Assembly: GCF_014805625.2 (NCBI RefSeq)
Contig: NW_023998531.1
Coordinates: forward strand, 251,941-315,940
Source: Glossina fuscipes
Lineage: Eukaryota; Arthropoda; Insecta; Diptera; Glossinidae
Length of the DNA: 64,000 nucleotides
Direction of reading: 5' to 3'
This document shows, one piece after another, positions 32,012 to 44,345 of the stretch (the first letter of the stretch is position 1; every line of letters starts with the position of its first letter). A program made the translations under genes and the position numbers. The notes under the pieces are model-generated. The model did not search any database and was not told the origin of the DNA. It saw only the letters and a program-made list of their open reading frames with translations.

Positions 32012-32780
32012 ACCATGCAACCATTCCTCTGGATAGCGATGGCGAGTATGCTTTGGTACTAAAATTTTGCGAAGTTTATTTTACTCAACTAAATAAAAAA
32101 GTAAGCAAAAAAAAAAAGAGATAAAAAAAATTAAATTTAGATTTTCAAAACTTTTCAGATATTTTATGTGGTCTTAAATCGTCGTCATGTTATAATGTCT
32201 GAATTGGACATATTCGCTGAAGTGGGTCACGGCACTGCTCATCATGAATACATCTTTTCTACAGTTACCTTGGGTAAAGTACAAAGAGGAAGTATCTAAT
32301 GTACGCAATAACTTGGTACGTTTGGATTTCATGAAGAGTCCTTACCACAATCCGAAAATCAATGTTTTCATATTATTGAAAAGGGACGTTCAACCACGGC
32401 TAAAGTCTTTACATAAAGACACTTTCTATCCAGATGTAGACGATAGTGCTTCCATTAGAGGTGCGAATAAAAAGAAGGTCCTTAACGGCCAACATAGAAA
32501 TTTAGTTTCCAATGAAGAAGATACCGAAACGGATGAGTATCCAAAGGAATTACCAGTAGTGGAAAATGAAGAAGATATTAACGATGAATTTCATCAATTA
32601 CTTTCGAAAACAGAAAGTTATCGTAAGCCAAGCTATAAGGGTAATGAGAAAGCCAGCATATCCACATCCCATTTTAAGTGTGTTGAAAACGTTACTTTGA
32701 GTAACAATACACAAAGTTTTTTCCTATCCCGTGCAAGCAACAAGCGATTCGAAACTTTTGCATGTTTGATTACACTATAA
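32012..32780 (+). pseudogene. Malectin-like protein (CG9257-type), C-terminal exons
   Basis: Malectin is an ER membrane lectin that binds glucosylated N-glycans. Exon 32012-32100 (acceptor TTTTTTTAG, donor GTAAGC) encodes DSDGEYALVLKFCEVYFTQL. A 58-bp intron follows. The next exon from 32159 keeps phase: IFYVVLNRRHVIMSELDIFA, EVGHGTAHHEYIFSTV. These match the malectin core (DGxYxLVLKFCEVYF, FDVVLN, DIFExVGxGxAHDEY). A one-base frameshift near 32295 leads to NNLVRLDFMKSPYHNPKINV, FILLKRD, the family's NPKI block. A polar acidic tail to 32780 follows. The N-terminal half of the lectin domain and the signal peptide are missing. The predicted C-terminal membrane helix is not obvious. Confidence 0.85.
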
Positions 32781-32789
32781 AGCAATGTT

Positions 32790-35700
32790 TCTCAAATTAA
32801 AGTGAAACATATTTAAGCCCGGAAATTACAAGAAAATATACACATTACAATAAATATTTGATTATATTTTTTTTATTTTTTTTTAGTTTTTTTTTTTTGT
32901 AAAGTTAATGCGAATTTATATTAAAGCAGGTCAGGTTGTGATTATAGAAATGTCGTTTTATAAAGAATTCATGGAAAATTTTTCACACTCATAAAAACCA
33001 ATTCACCAATTGAATATGATCAGTGCATTTCTCGTGCGTATATTTTACGCTGCATACATATATGTCTATATATATATATGTGAAAAATATGGACAAGAGC
33101 TCTTCTGGAACAAATTTAAATAACTCATCGAAATTGTGTGCTCATCAAATTGGTCATCAACATCTTATATATATACCATACCATACCTATTTTAAGATCC
33201 ATTCGTATTGTAGTCAGATAAGCAGCTTTGTTACTTTTTTCATATTTTTCCATTCAAAATTATCTCTAATAAATGGAAATTTCAAACAAATGCTAATAAT
33301 AGTTTAATAAATGTTTCGGCAAGCACTCCAAAAAAACAATTTTGAATAGAGAAAGGGATCAGCTTCATGAAAAAATGAATCAATCCCAATTAGCCATAAT
33401 ACATTCTAACAACGTCTGGGCCATTTATTATATTCATCTATTCAATAATGGCTACATTTTATCTAAAAAAGACTCGAAGCATGTGGTTCTACAATTTGCC
33501 TTCTGAATTTCTGGAAGTATCGAATATATACCATACATTTCACATCGCTATTGGGTTTCATAAGCAATTTTGACTTATTGTGAACACTATCCACCTCAAA
33601 TTAAGATATTCAACAATGAAGAAAGTTTTATTCGGCGGGAGCCATTTCATATCCACTGCTAGACTCCTCACATTCTACTCTCCAACGCCTTTTATTTGAT
33701 ACCCATATCGCTGATGTTATTAAGGAATAACTAATCGCGGTGTCTACCGTATTCATTTTAGAATTGACCCATTTTTGGACATAATATATGTTCAAAACAG
33801 TTATAAGCGTTCTGTCTTGTTTGCATCATGATAGATAAATTAGCAGCATTAACTCTCAAAAAAGTGAGCAAAATTAAACTTAATTACTCGTAACTTTATA
33901 TGGACATTGGTTCCAGTTTTGCATCTAAAGAGTAAGGTTTTTCGTAAAGGAAATGTAGAAAATTTCAACCTTCTAACTTTAATAATTTCCCAGCAACGAA
34001 CATAAATCCAAAAATATTTATTAGAAATAACTGAGTTGCGTTCAGTTTATGCTCCGCTGCGCGCTTTTGCCCTGAGCAATTTGGCCTATTTTCAATATCA
34101 AACTACTGAAGTTATAATAGTGAATTGAGTACAATGTACCTTCAGTGCTGCTATAGCTTTGCAATCGCTGATTTCATATCATTAGCTTGTATTACCTTTG
34201 TGAACGTTGTTGAAAAATGTAACCATAAACTTATACCCTTAAAGCAGAAAACAACAACGCAGAACAAATTTCTTGTTTTTTTCAATTGCGATTAGTTGTT
34301 AGTTGGATACCGCATTAATTTTGCAATGAACTTTTAGAACGTTTTACATATTGATCCACAATCTTGCAAAATTTTGATGTTACTTGAGAGGCAGAAATTT
34401 GGGAAAATTAATGTTTAAAGTCTGGCTTCAGTTCATGCCAATTAAAACGCTGACAGCCAAACACGTCTAAAAGTACTTCCAGCAGATTAATGTAACAAGT
34501 AATTTCCATATGAAGAAAGAGACGCCATCAAGGGGAACATAACGTTAAATTCAAATGTAGACATTAGTGGCCTTTTCTATAATCGTAATACCATACTTCA
34601 ATGAGAAAGACTTCTAATGTAACATTTTTAAATTACTCCAATGGAATAAATCACGTCACGTTGAATAAACAGCCACTAACCCCCTCGTAACGTCAATTGT
34701 ACTCTATGTCAAAGATAAAGTCAAGCCGTACTTAAAATGAAATACAAAACAAATTAACTCTTATTTGAACAGACTCGCATCAACAGAGACTAATGTGCCA
34801 TAAATTACGATGGTGGAATAGTATTTACAAAATTTAATAAAATAAAAAATATTTCTGCCAGAAACTATCATTTAATTTGGGCTCATTTATTATCATTAAC
34901 CGGGCTGTATCTGCAAAAAGATACAAAATTCCTAATATTAGCGTTTAAGCCTCCGGCTAAATACTTTTCTGGATAGTGTCTTGAGTTTGTTTAGCATCCA
35001 TAAATCCGTTGATTTTTAAATGTTTACATTACATTAAGCGAGTACTTGACCAAACAATGCAATACGCACTTACCTAAAATGGTGCAGGAATTAATCTGTG
35101 ATGAAATTATGAAATTAATAAATAGAATATTTTTTACAACAATGATATGAATCACATCGGAATTAACTTATTAAACACTGAACATTTGCAACTTCAATTG
35201 CCAATAAGTCACTTAAGCTTTACATTCCTAAGATTGCTAGATTATGGTGAAATTTGCATATCCCTGGAATTACTTGCCTTATGAACTTTGTATTTTTTCG
35301 CACTCAACAGATTTTCTCCTCAAACTTTTTTTGTTAATTTCATATAGTGGGTAAATGTATGCTTGAACTACAATTAATTAAAAAATAGAAAGAAAAAAAA
35401 AATAATAGGCTTTTATAAACAACCGATGCGTCGCTCTCTTCCTGGAACCCAAAGTGAAGGTGATATCGTAAACGCACTTTCTTCATTCTGCACTAACTGC
35501 TGGAGGATCGGATAGGATACGCCAGAAATGTCAGAAATCTATTGTCCGACTTGCGATGATTTTGCTAATGAGACTCCAGCATATCTTAATAAAATGGCAG
35601 ATCCGAGAAATAAAGTTTTGGTAACGTTCTAACAGTTCGCCATGAAGTTTTAATTTGTTATGGCGTACAAGAATGTGCAGAGCCTGGTTTTTACGGTTTT

Positions 35701-35810
35701 CCGCACCACCCTTGACGTACCGTGATAGGCGCGTTGCCAATTGTTTTAAATGGCTGGCTCTCCAGTAGGGATACACCATTATATACATAATTAGAAATTA
35801 CAACAGTATT
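32790..35810. other. No gene recognised
   Basis: Long AT-rich stretch. T/A microsatellite at 32863-32895. The short frames present are compositional noise. Confidence 0.35.
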
Positions 35811-35812
35811 TA

Positions 35813-35813
35813 C

Positions 35814-35850
<37 letters not shown>
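35813..35850. repeat. (AAT)n microsatellite
   Basis: About 12 AAT/ATA units. Confidence 0.95.
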
Positions 35851-35851
<1 letters not shown>

Positions 35852-36209
35852 TACATAGTAATTCGTAATAATACGTAAAAATACGTAATAAATAAAAAGC
35901 CCCGCTAATACATACATACATAATGATACATAACATGCATATAAATAAATAAAATTTCTGCTATGCCGGTGTGCTGACATCAGCAAAAGAAAAAAAAAAT
36001 ATTGCGATTAATAAATTTTGAGTGGAGGTGCAAAAGCAAGCATGCTTTTTAATCTAAAATAAAATAAAAAGAAATGAATAACTTATACATAACAATAAGT
36101 ACGGATAAATGCAAACTTACCTTTAGCATGCAGCGAATCTTCATCAATATGAGGCGGTAAACGGAGCGAGTTGGACTTGATTTTGCGGGCGGACTTAAAG
36201 CACGACTTC

Positions 36210-37795
36210 TCCTTTAAAATGATGACACATTTGTAACTGTTTCTTGCACCCAGTTTTTGCCAGTCAGTACCAAATGTATCATGAAGCCTAGGAGGTTAGT
36301 GAGGTGACTTCTTCCATTGGGGCAGGAGCCTGTTTTCTTGAAGAAGGCCACCTGCTTCAGTATAGTCGCCTGGGTGCGCTTGCCGATGTTGGGCTCAACC
36401 ATGTGAAAGTTCATGATTGCCAAGTGCATGCTCATGGCTTTCAAAAAACCATCAAATATTTTGTATTTCGGAAATTCAACATTCAGTTTCTTTGGTCGTG
36501 TTCCGGGTCATTGGCGACTAGTTTGCCGTCAATTTGATGCTTCTTCCTTCCTCAGCGTTAGGTCGTCTAGGCATGCTTGGCATCTTAGTTGCTCACGAAT
36601 ATATTGCGCTATTCCATAGCCTGTGAGCAGCTTCAAGTATTCCGTCTCGATTGCTGTTAGCCGTTTGGCAGCTACTTTGAATGCCACCCCATTCAGGCCG
36701 TATGGCAGAAACTCTTCTTCAGCCTGGGCTGGTGTCGTGTAATCCAGCTTTTCAATGACATTGTAAACGCCAACAGTTCTGCATCCGCCTCCCCAAAATT
36801 CTAATTGCCGTTTCATTAGGCGGATGCCCAACTTTATTATATCTTCCACCTGTCTTGTTCTCTTTCTCCTACTTGGCGCCATCTTGCAAAAAATCTTTTC
36901 AAGAGGTCTTGGCTTACCCTGTAGGCGTGGATAGTTATGCCAAGGTAAGCCTCCAGCAGGCCATTCATTACCTCCATGAAGTTGTCGATGGCAAGGTGGG
37001 CTCAGTCACCTCGGCCGTCTGGAAGTTAGCTTTTAAATGCGTTTTCACTTCCGCTAGCACCGCTTTCTGTTCTTCCCATTCGGCGCTGCTTATCTTGCCC
37101 CTGTGCATGACTGTGCAGCGATGGCTTCGTATGTTCGTATTTCTTTTCTTTCACGAATAATTCCGCGCTTCATAGCGACGTTCAAGTTCGCCACTGTTGG
37201 GGGAGTTATTAACTGTATAAATTCTTTGAACGATTCAGCAGAAGTAAGCATGCACTTCTCCTCTTTAAGTAATTTGAGGTGCCAGTTTTTCCCGCATGGT
37301 GATGGAGGATCCGCTTCCGTTGGTACTTTCCGTTTGCGAACTTTGTCAGTGTTTGCAGGTTTGCTTTGCTCCTATCGCAGACTACTGCTTTCACTTCTAG
37401 GCCGGCCTCCTCTGCGATACTTAAACATCTGTCCAGTTCGTTTGGAGCTCCATTACAGCTGGTTATGGGAATGGCGCTGATTAGCATGTTGAAACTTGTC
37501 AGCAGGCTACGTGTACCGAAGAAGAGTACTGTTCGGTATGCTTCCGTTTTTCTAACTTCTTTTGTGTCGTCGCAGCCGCAACCATAAAGTATATCCTCGG
37601 TCCGAGAATATCTTGTTTTTCGTTTGTGTACGCTTTGTCGAAGTGTACCTGCACAGCCTTGTTGTGAGGATTTAACCTCCCCACGACCTCTCGCAGCGCC
37701 TCGATGTTTATTACGATTTGAGCTCCTTGAACTTCGTGGCATTCAGCGGGTTCAATACTTCTGCTGTTCTTCCTCTGCGCCTCCACGTCCATTAC
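36210..37795 (-). mobile_element. Degraded P-element/THAP9-like DDE transposase
   Basis: A GC-richer minus-strand region with several overlapping frames. 37792-37499 includes LNPHNKAVQVHFDKAYTNEK (candidate first catalytic Asp region, compare VSFDExYI in this family). 37650-37340 includes PNELDRCLSIAEEAGLEVKA and VVCDRSKANLQTLTKF, matching the second Asp block (GFxVxAMVSDxxxxN). 37330-37205 reads PCGKNWHLKLLKEEKCML and ITPPTVANLNVAMKRGI. 36882-36529 reads RRKRTRQVEDIIKLGIRLMK and LTAIETEYLKLLTGYGIAQY. 36444-36214 is the tail (KRTQATILKQVAFFKKTGSC). Frames change at least four times. Terminal inverted repeats were not found. Confidence 0.5.
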
Positions 37796-37988
37796 GTCAT
37801 CACCTAGTTGAACTTCCTGGCCTTCATTTTCGTGTGCAGCGGGTTCAAGGCGTCGCTTCTTTTCCTTTCGCGCTGCTTCCGCCGATGTTATTGGCGCCTT
37901 GTCGTATATCCACGTTCTGTTCCTTAAAATTATATCTATTGGGGCTTAAATTATATCTATTTGATTGTTTATTTCTTTCTTTCTTATG

Positions 37989-38060
37989 TCCGTCTGTACG
38001 TCCGTTTGTACGTTCGTCTGTATGTACGTCCATCTGTACGTCCATCTGTACGTGCATCCG
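37989..38060. repeat. 12-bp minisatellite (TCCGTCTGTACG)n
   Basis: Five to six units, TCCGTCTGTACG with variants TCCGTTTGTACG, TTCGTCTGTATG and TCCATCTGTACG. The opposite strand gives a His/Asp/Val-type repeat in chance frames. Confidence 0.9.
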
Positions 38061-38134
38061 TTCTTCAGTCTGTTCGTTCTCCATTTCAGAAAACCCAAAA
38101 AATTCTTCACGTTAGTGAGTTATGACATTACATT

Positions 38135-38495
38135 CTAAAATATGCTCAGTATCCCAACGGGTCTTTCCCCGTAACCTAATATTTTAGTTGTTATCCTATT
38201 GGCAACAGGATGTAATCCTAATTTATGCGGGTACCACAAATACGCCCCCATCCTCGTACAGCGTGTTCCCTTCAATTTTTTGTTTAAGCAATTCAGGCTT
38301 TTTCTAGTTATAATCCATTTTAAACGAACATCTTTTTTAGTTATGGTCGTGTTTGTTTTATCCGTCAATTCGTCGGCTAACCCCTTCCCATATTTTTTCC
38401 AACATATATATTTATTATTCAGACCCCACAACTCTGGCTATTTCTTTAATGCTTCGCTAAATACTACGTCAGAGATGAACACAATTTCAATATAA
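38135..38495 (-). pseudogene. MADF-like domain fragment (weak)
   Basis: On minus: VFSEALKK, one in-frame TAG (38440-38438), then [57 protein letters not shown]. The order (hydrophobic helix, PELW, W-containing helix, LADEL, charged linker, K-rich helix) resembles a MADF domain. About 95 codons are open after the stop. It may be part of a regulator gene or of a Harbinger-type transposon accessory gene. Confidence 0.35.
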
Positions 38496-38499
38496 TAAT

Positions 38500-40500
38500 A
38501 TAAAGAAAAGCAAAAAAATTGCTATTAGTAATTCTTTGCATAAAAAGATTTTCAAATGAATTCATATCAATTAATAACAAAATAAAAAAAACGGATTGAA
38601 AAATTTGTGAAAAACGTTACGGATACGTTTTAAACTGTTGAGAGAGCGTCTGTGGATACTACAAATTCCTGTACGACTGCGTGGATATGCGCAGCAGATC
38701 TTAAGAATTGCAAAGATTTTGTGATTTTTCCCAGGACGAGTCAAAGCCATAGAGAACAACGAAAAACCCTAAAGTCTATTTTGAGTGTTGGATTTTTCAA
38801 TTTTTTTGAAAATAAACGGACTCCATTATTTTTTTTTTTGTGAAGAAAAACGCCTCTGGGTTCAAACAAAATTTTGTTCAAAAATTTCCGCCGATCTGGC
38901 GAAAGCAAAACAAACGAATAATTTTTAAAAAGTAATTTGGTAAAAAAAGGGGCTTGTGAATTTCAAGATTCTATAAGAAAATTGGTTAAAGAACTACGAG
39001 AAGAAGAAACAGAAGAAAGTTGACGTAAACAGAAAAAGAAAGCTGTGACAAAAAGTGAATTACATTCAGAAAAAAATCTGAATTATCTGAAAAACTGAAA
39101 CATTGAAGTTTGGGAAAACAAACAACGTTACCTCCCAGTATGTAGTTCATGGCACTCAAAGAAAAACACCGACTCTATTCCACCTCATAATTTGAGTGTT
39201 TATCATCTCCCAGTCTACAAAACTCACATCTGATGTGGCAATTTACCCAGTTTGAAAATGCCCAAATGGGTCAACAATTAACGGAGTCATATATCCCTCG
39301 CTAGAATGGCATGACATCAGTGTTATGCTAGTTGAGATGAACATTTGTCGGTTAATTGATGCGGGCATAAGTGAGTCATTATAACCTGAATAGCCTATTC
39401 GGTTTATCTAAGTAACACGGCAATGGATACTTCGTACCGGAAAATATTACATAAAATTATAAGTTCCTTGAGTTGGACGAGAACTTTCTCTCACTCCCTA
39501 TCTCTGTTTAATAAAATTGAAATTATTGTTTCTATTCATAACAACTGAACAAACCGCTTTTAAACATAAGTAAATTTCATATTCCTTACGAGCCACTCAT
39601 CAAATTGAATTTGATTAATAGAAGCACTGATGACTTCCCACTGTCTTTTTAAAAAATTTGACCAATTCACAAGGCGAAGCTCTAATTCTATACAAAACAA
39701 TGATATTTTGCTTTTGGTATCTTATTAATGACTTCTTCGATATGCTAAAAAATGAAAAAACGACCTTACTTTTTTAAATTTAATTTATAAAATTCATATT
39801 TTTAATATCTTTTCACAATAGCTTCAAATTATAACTAATAATTTCAAATTATAACTAAACTAAATATAAATTTTAAATTAATAATAACTATAAACCAAAT
39901 GATATTTGCTGCGTCTTTTGTTTTTTTTTCTTTTTTTATTAATTTTTAAGCTTTCATCAACCTCTACAAAAGAGTTCTGCTCTCAAAGGAACATTTAAGA
40001 GCTATCATCAACCTCCGAAGGCTCCCTTTAAAGCAAACGATTTTGAGTCTAATTTTAAATCAAGATTTATTTCCTGTTTACTTTTTTCCAACTATAATTA
40101 ATTTGGTTTCTTACGGGCTAATGTTTTTAAGAACATGCTCATTGCTATTGTTTCCATATTTTCAATAAAGCGTAACAAAGTGACATGTGCCCAAAATTCA
40201 TGCAATGAGTAGTGGTAGAAGAAGTTGATAGAAAACAAATGTTTATAATTAACAAATAAGCAAATAACATTCGGTTGTGACCTCAAAAAGGCAGAAAAAA
40301 AGGGTTGAATTTTCATACTCCATAAAATTGGAAAGAAAAGATGTTCCTAGTTCTTGTCGCAATAGGCGTGTGGACATTGTAGTTGTGTTTTCCTTGGGTT
40401 GTGAGCCATGTCCACATCACTATCTAGTTATTTAGGCACAAGTAATATGATCATCATACCGCAACGGCGTGTAGTGTGATGACATATCGCTGCATGTATC
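38500..40500. other. No gene recognised
   Basis: AT-rich. ATAACTAATAATTTCAAATT-type local duplication at 39835-39860. No coding signal. Confidence 0.35.
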
Positions 40501-40523
40501 CACTTTGAAGTGCGACAGAATTA

Positions 40524-40690
40524 TGTTTGTTTACACTTCTCAATAATTGAACAGGTGTTTGTTTAAAAATTGGGTTCTTTAGAGAGTAAGCGTATAAAAG
40601 TGGGCACTTTAGAGAATAAGCGTAATTGTTTGTTTACACTTCTCAATAATTGAACATGTGTTTGTTTAAAAATTGGTTTCGAGTAAGTAT
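40524..40690. repeat. Tandem repeat, 103-bp period
   Basis: TGTTTGTTTACACTTCTCAA at 40524 and 40627, each followed by TAATTGAACA and GTGTTTGTTTAAAAATTGG, with TTTAGAGARTAAGCGTA blocks between. Related to 17868-18060. Confidence 0.85.
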
Positions 40691-40745
40691 GAACAATGAG
40701 AGGAAAAAATATCCGTTTTTAAACGGTGTCCTTGTTACTTTTCAG

Positions 40746-41026
40746 AAAACGTGCTTTGAATGAAGTATGGGCCCACGCTGTGTTGGGAAAACATGACAAG
40801 GTCTTCCGGTATTATTCAAAATGAGTACTGCAATGGCGATCTCTCCTGCAGGAAAGTTCGCTGGTAGAATCTAAACTGAAAATATTACTATTACATGTAG
40901 CCGAGGGACTACGCTATATACATTCCAATGATTTAGTTCACATGGATTTAAAATCACAAAATATCTTCTTTATAAAAATGCTTTCAGCGCATAAATCGCC
41001 AATGCCATTGCTTTTATCAGAATTTA
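40746..41026 (+). pseudogene. Wee1: Wee1 kinase fragment
   Basis: Wee1 phosphorylates Cdk1 to hold cells before mitosis. After an acceptor (TTACTTTTCAG) the frame reads KRALNEVWAHAVLGKHDKVF, RYYS, characteristic of Wee1 kinases (EVYAHAVLG.H..VVRYY). A ~40-bp deletion removes the SAWAEDDH block, then NEYCNGD (hinge), a shifted frame with SLVESKLKILLLHVAEGLRY, IHSNDLVHMDLKSQNIFF. The catalytic loop HxDLKxxN is intact (HMDLKSQN; usual HMDLKPEN). It fades after LLLSEF with no DFG/DLG block. At least two frame changes make it non-functional. The retained acceptor shows a genomic copy. Confidence 0.82.
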
Positions 41027-41029
41027 TAG

Positions 41030-41799
41030 CTATTGGAGCATCTATTCCATTATTGTTTTGTTTGTGTAAACTTTAATTTAACGAAACATTGAATTCCTAG
41101 TAACAAATTGCTGCGCTCTCTACATTTGTTCTGTACTATCTCTTATTTATTTTCATATATCGAATTTGTTTTTTCTTTTTTTATTGCATTAACGTTACAT
41201 TAAATATTAAACATGCACAAGAGTAGGGGGTTTTTTTAAGTTTTGAGGTTTTTTTTTTTTTCTTTTTTTGAAGTTTTTTAAGGTACTTAGTACAGCGCAA
41301 AGTAGGAAAACATAGAAAATAATAATTGTAACACTTTTCTATTCATAGTAATTTGAACTTGTACCAAAACCATATATATATTGGTTTTAATTTTTGTCGT
41401 TTAGTTTATTTTATGAAGTAACTTCCTTTTTTGTTATAAAGCGTTACATTTTTCACAACCGAATGCGACGTATATCGAGATGTGCACAGAATTTTTTATT
41501 TTTTTTTGCATGAAGAATTTATGAATTAATGGCAAATTACATCTAAAGGTTACGGTGACTATTAATTTAGTTTGTAAATAAACATTTTTCTTGGCAATTA
41601 AGAAATTTAGTTTCCTAATTTTTCTTCCAATAAGACTTCAGTAAGAGTTTTTATTGTCAAATTAAAAATATTTATGTATTATGCCCTTATTATAGTTAGT
41701 TTAACAAACGTACATTAAAAGCCTACAAAATAACATAACAAATCAACCATACATTTTGTAAAAAGCATTACAAATTAAAAGCCCTCTTGGTACGCACAA
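41030..41799. other. No gene recognised
   Basis: AT-rich with T runs at 41225-41275. Confidence 0.35.
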
Positions 41800-41940
41800 A
41801 AATTGGATGGTATAATATTAGATATAAAAAATATTAAAGTTTTAGGGCCGTTGGCTGATTTGCGCGCGGATGACCATCACTTGGAATCCTGGCAAATTAA
41901 AGGAGAAGTAAATGAGCGACCACTTGTTAGTCATAAGTAG
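41800..41940 (+). pseudogene. Short coding-like segment, possibly MPP10-like
   Basis: Open frame ending at TAG: KLDGIILDIKNIKVLGPL, ADLRADDHHLESWQIKGEVN, ERPLVSHK. The WQxKGEVxxRPxxS pattern recalls the conserved WQLKGEV box of the U3 snoRNP protein MPP10, but the rest does not clearly match. Only about 46 codons are present. Confidence 0.25.
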
Positions 41941-42900
41941 TAAAAAAAATTTGTTTTCAATAACTTAACCTAACAGTGTATTAAACTTGAAGGTAATGCA
42001 TGTATTTTGTCAAACGTAGAATGTAGCAGCACAAAGTTCCCCACACAAAAAATTATTGTTAAACATAAGTCTTTGCAATATATAAAACTGAGTGATTTCA
42101 AAATTGTTTTAGCAAGAAAATTCAGTAAAAAAAGTTTCCTTTTTTTCTTTAATTTAAAGTAAATCCAGTAGGAACAATAAATGATCAAGTATTAAAGTTG
42201 AAATTCCTCTTCATATAGTTTTTACCAATGACTTGCATATTAACTATGGTAACAGCGTTACCAAGAAGAACAATTGGAAGAGTAATTGACGTGTAGCCCA
42301 TTTGAAGCATTTACTTTCAAACTACAATTTTAGTTTTCAAGTGCATTGTAAAGAAAATTCACTTCATCTTAGTCTTCTGCTTTCTTTCGTCCTATTTAAA
42401 CTTTCCTTCGTCTTACGTTGTTACAAAAATGGCTGGAATTAAATTGAGCTTGAAACTTTTTCCCAACTCGTACTAGTTTTGCTTTTTTATGTTTTGCGAT
42501 CGGTGTTAGCAGCATTTACAGCCTGCAGAAAAGATTGCAGAACACAATGCACTCCTTCTCATATTAGACGGAGATTCTCACTCCATCTTTCTGCACTAAA
42601 TTTGTCGTTGATATGCGACCTAAATCAACTGACGATTTTTTTGAAATAAAATTGATCTCTCAATTAGCTTCTTCTCGCCTGAAGATTCTTGTCATCCTTC
42701 ACTTATTAGTTATGTCAATGTATTTCAGTGAGGTCGCCAAGACTAATCCCCTTAACCCCCTCTTCTCCCCGTCACCACTCCTTCCAGATTTGCTTTTAAT
42801 AATACTGATTTCACCCTAATTAAAAGTCTAGTTACTCACGTTGACATAAATATAAATCAATCAATCATGGACACAAAGGCTCTTGTTTTATCCGTTAATA
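41941..42900. other. No gene recognised
   Basis: AT-rich anonymous DNA with a pyrimidine-rich patch at 42360-42420 and 42740-42790. Confidence 0.3.
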
Positions 42901-42949
42901 AATCTGTTTATTAATTTTGTCATTTTTTCATCTGTACGTATTCCTTAAA

Positions 42950-43260
42950 AACATCAAAACATCAAGAGCGAAAAAAGTTAAAACAACAGCTTCTGAAGCG
43001 ATAGTATCGAGGCCTGATTATAATCGCCGTCAATTTGAAAGTATCACTTGGTTCCTACTACAAGATATTAAAGAAGAGCCAACGATTTCTTGCAGTGGTG
43101 CCGAGGAGCTTGCTGAACTCAACTGAAAAAATCGAAACTGAGAAATCTCCCTGGAAATTTAAAGAAGAAGAAGAGTTCTCAAAAAGCTTTGAATTTTTCT
43201 GCAGATGACACAGATTTTCCCACAGGCCGAAGAATTAAGAAGCCTAAGGGTCCCAAAGTA
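42950..43260 (+). pseudogene. Basic nuclear-protein-like fragment, unrecognised
   Basis: The frame SRAKKVKTTASEAIVSRPDY, NRRQFESITWFLLQD to a stop at 43126, then after a one-base shift KKSKLRNLPGNLKKKKSSQK, ALNFSADDTDFPTGRRIKK, PKGPKVKLAL. Lys-rich with NLS-like clusters. It looks like the charged tail of a nuclear or nucleolar protein. Family unknown. Confidence 0.3.
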
Positions 43261-43289
43261 AAATTAGCGCTAACATTGTACACTTAAAA

Positions 43290-44330
43290 CAAGAGTTGGA
43301 AGATTGACATTGATTTGTTTACGAGAGTGTTGGAGGCAATTTGAAATTTAATAACTTTCACTAAATTATATTAGTTGTAATTGTACCTTATATACTGTTA
43401 TGCCTAAAGGTACGTTTCATGTATTGGGCTTTTGTTATTCTGTTTTCTTATCTTCCATCATTGTTAGAATTAAAAAAAAACTAATTGAGCTTCAGCCCGA
43501 AAATGATCTTTGCCGGTCAAGAAACAAATACATATAACCATCCAAAGAAAAGCTATTTGAAAATAGTCTCGCGTTTAGGTTCTGCTAATAATCTTGTGTG
43601 AATATTTACTCCATTGAAGAAGGACGAAGAAAATTTGTTAAGCGAACAGGTCCAATGGAGCGATAAGATAGTTTTATTTTTTAATTTCTATTTTTTTTTT
43701 TTCTATTCGTCTGTTGAAATGCGATTAATATGGATCGACTGTAATATAATTTTTCTAGATGTGATTATCGGTTAGTTCTACATGCACGTTCGTTAATTTT
43801 ACACTAGGTATTGGAAATGCATCTCACGTTAATTCTGTTTAAGTCATAAATCAAATAGTTTCAATATTTTAAGAGGGAGGCTCACAACTTCTCAATACCG
43901 TAGGAATACGGAGAGAGATAAAAGAATCATTGTTAGGGAAAATGCATGCACCTTTTTCTTAAGTCAGAGACATAAGTGTACATAAAATCAAGGAATTCTC
44001 AACCTTGTAAAAAAGACAAATTAAAAAGAAGAACCATTCAAGCCGGCGGACAATTAAAAACAGAATTTTACTAATCATGGAAAAAACCATTTTTTTAAAA
44101 CAAACTCGCATAATGAGAAATAAAAACATAAAGGCTTAAGAAGCAAATATTTACATACATAGAATTGATCACGCCTACCTAACATTAATTTTTTTTTTCA
44201 ATACCGTTATAAGACGCAGAATTGGAATGCATTTAAGTATGATTTCATTTGACATAAATTGAAATGTTGAAAAAAAAGAAATTGCAAACAAAATCGATGG
44301 AAATTTAATTTACATAATGAAACCCAAATT
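43290..44330. other. No gene recognised
   Basis: AT-rich, without repeat or coding structure that I can support. Confidence 0.35.
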
Positions 44331-44345
44331 TTTTTTGGATCATAT

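Noticed and set aside
36304..38115. Several plus-strand frames of 70-160 codons
   Set aside because: Antisense shadows of the GC-richer transposase and of the 12-bp minisatellite on minus.
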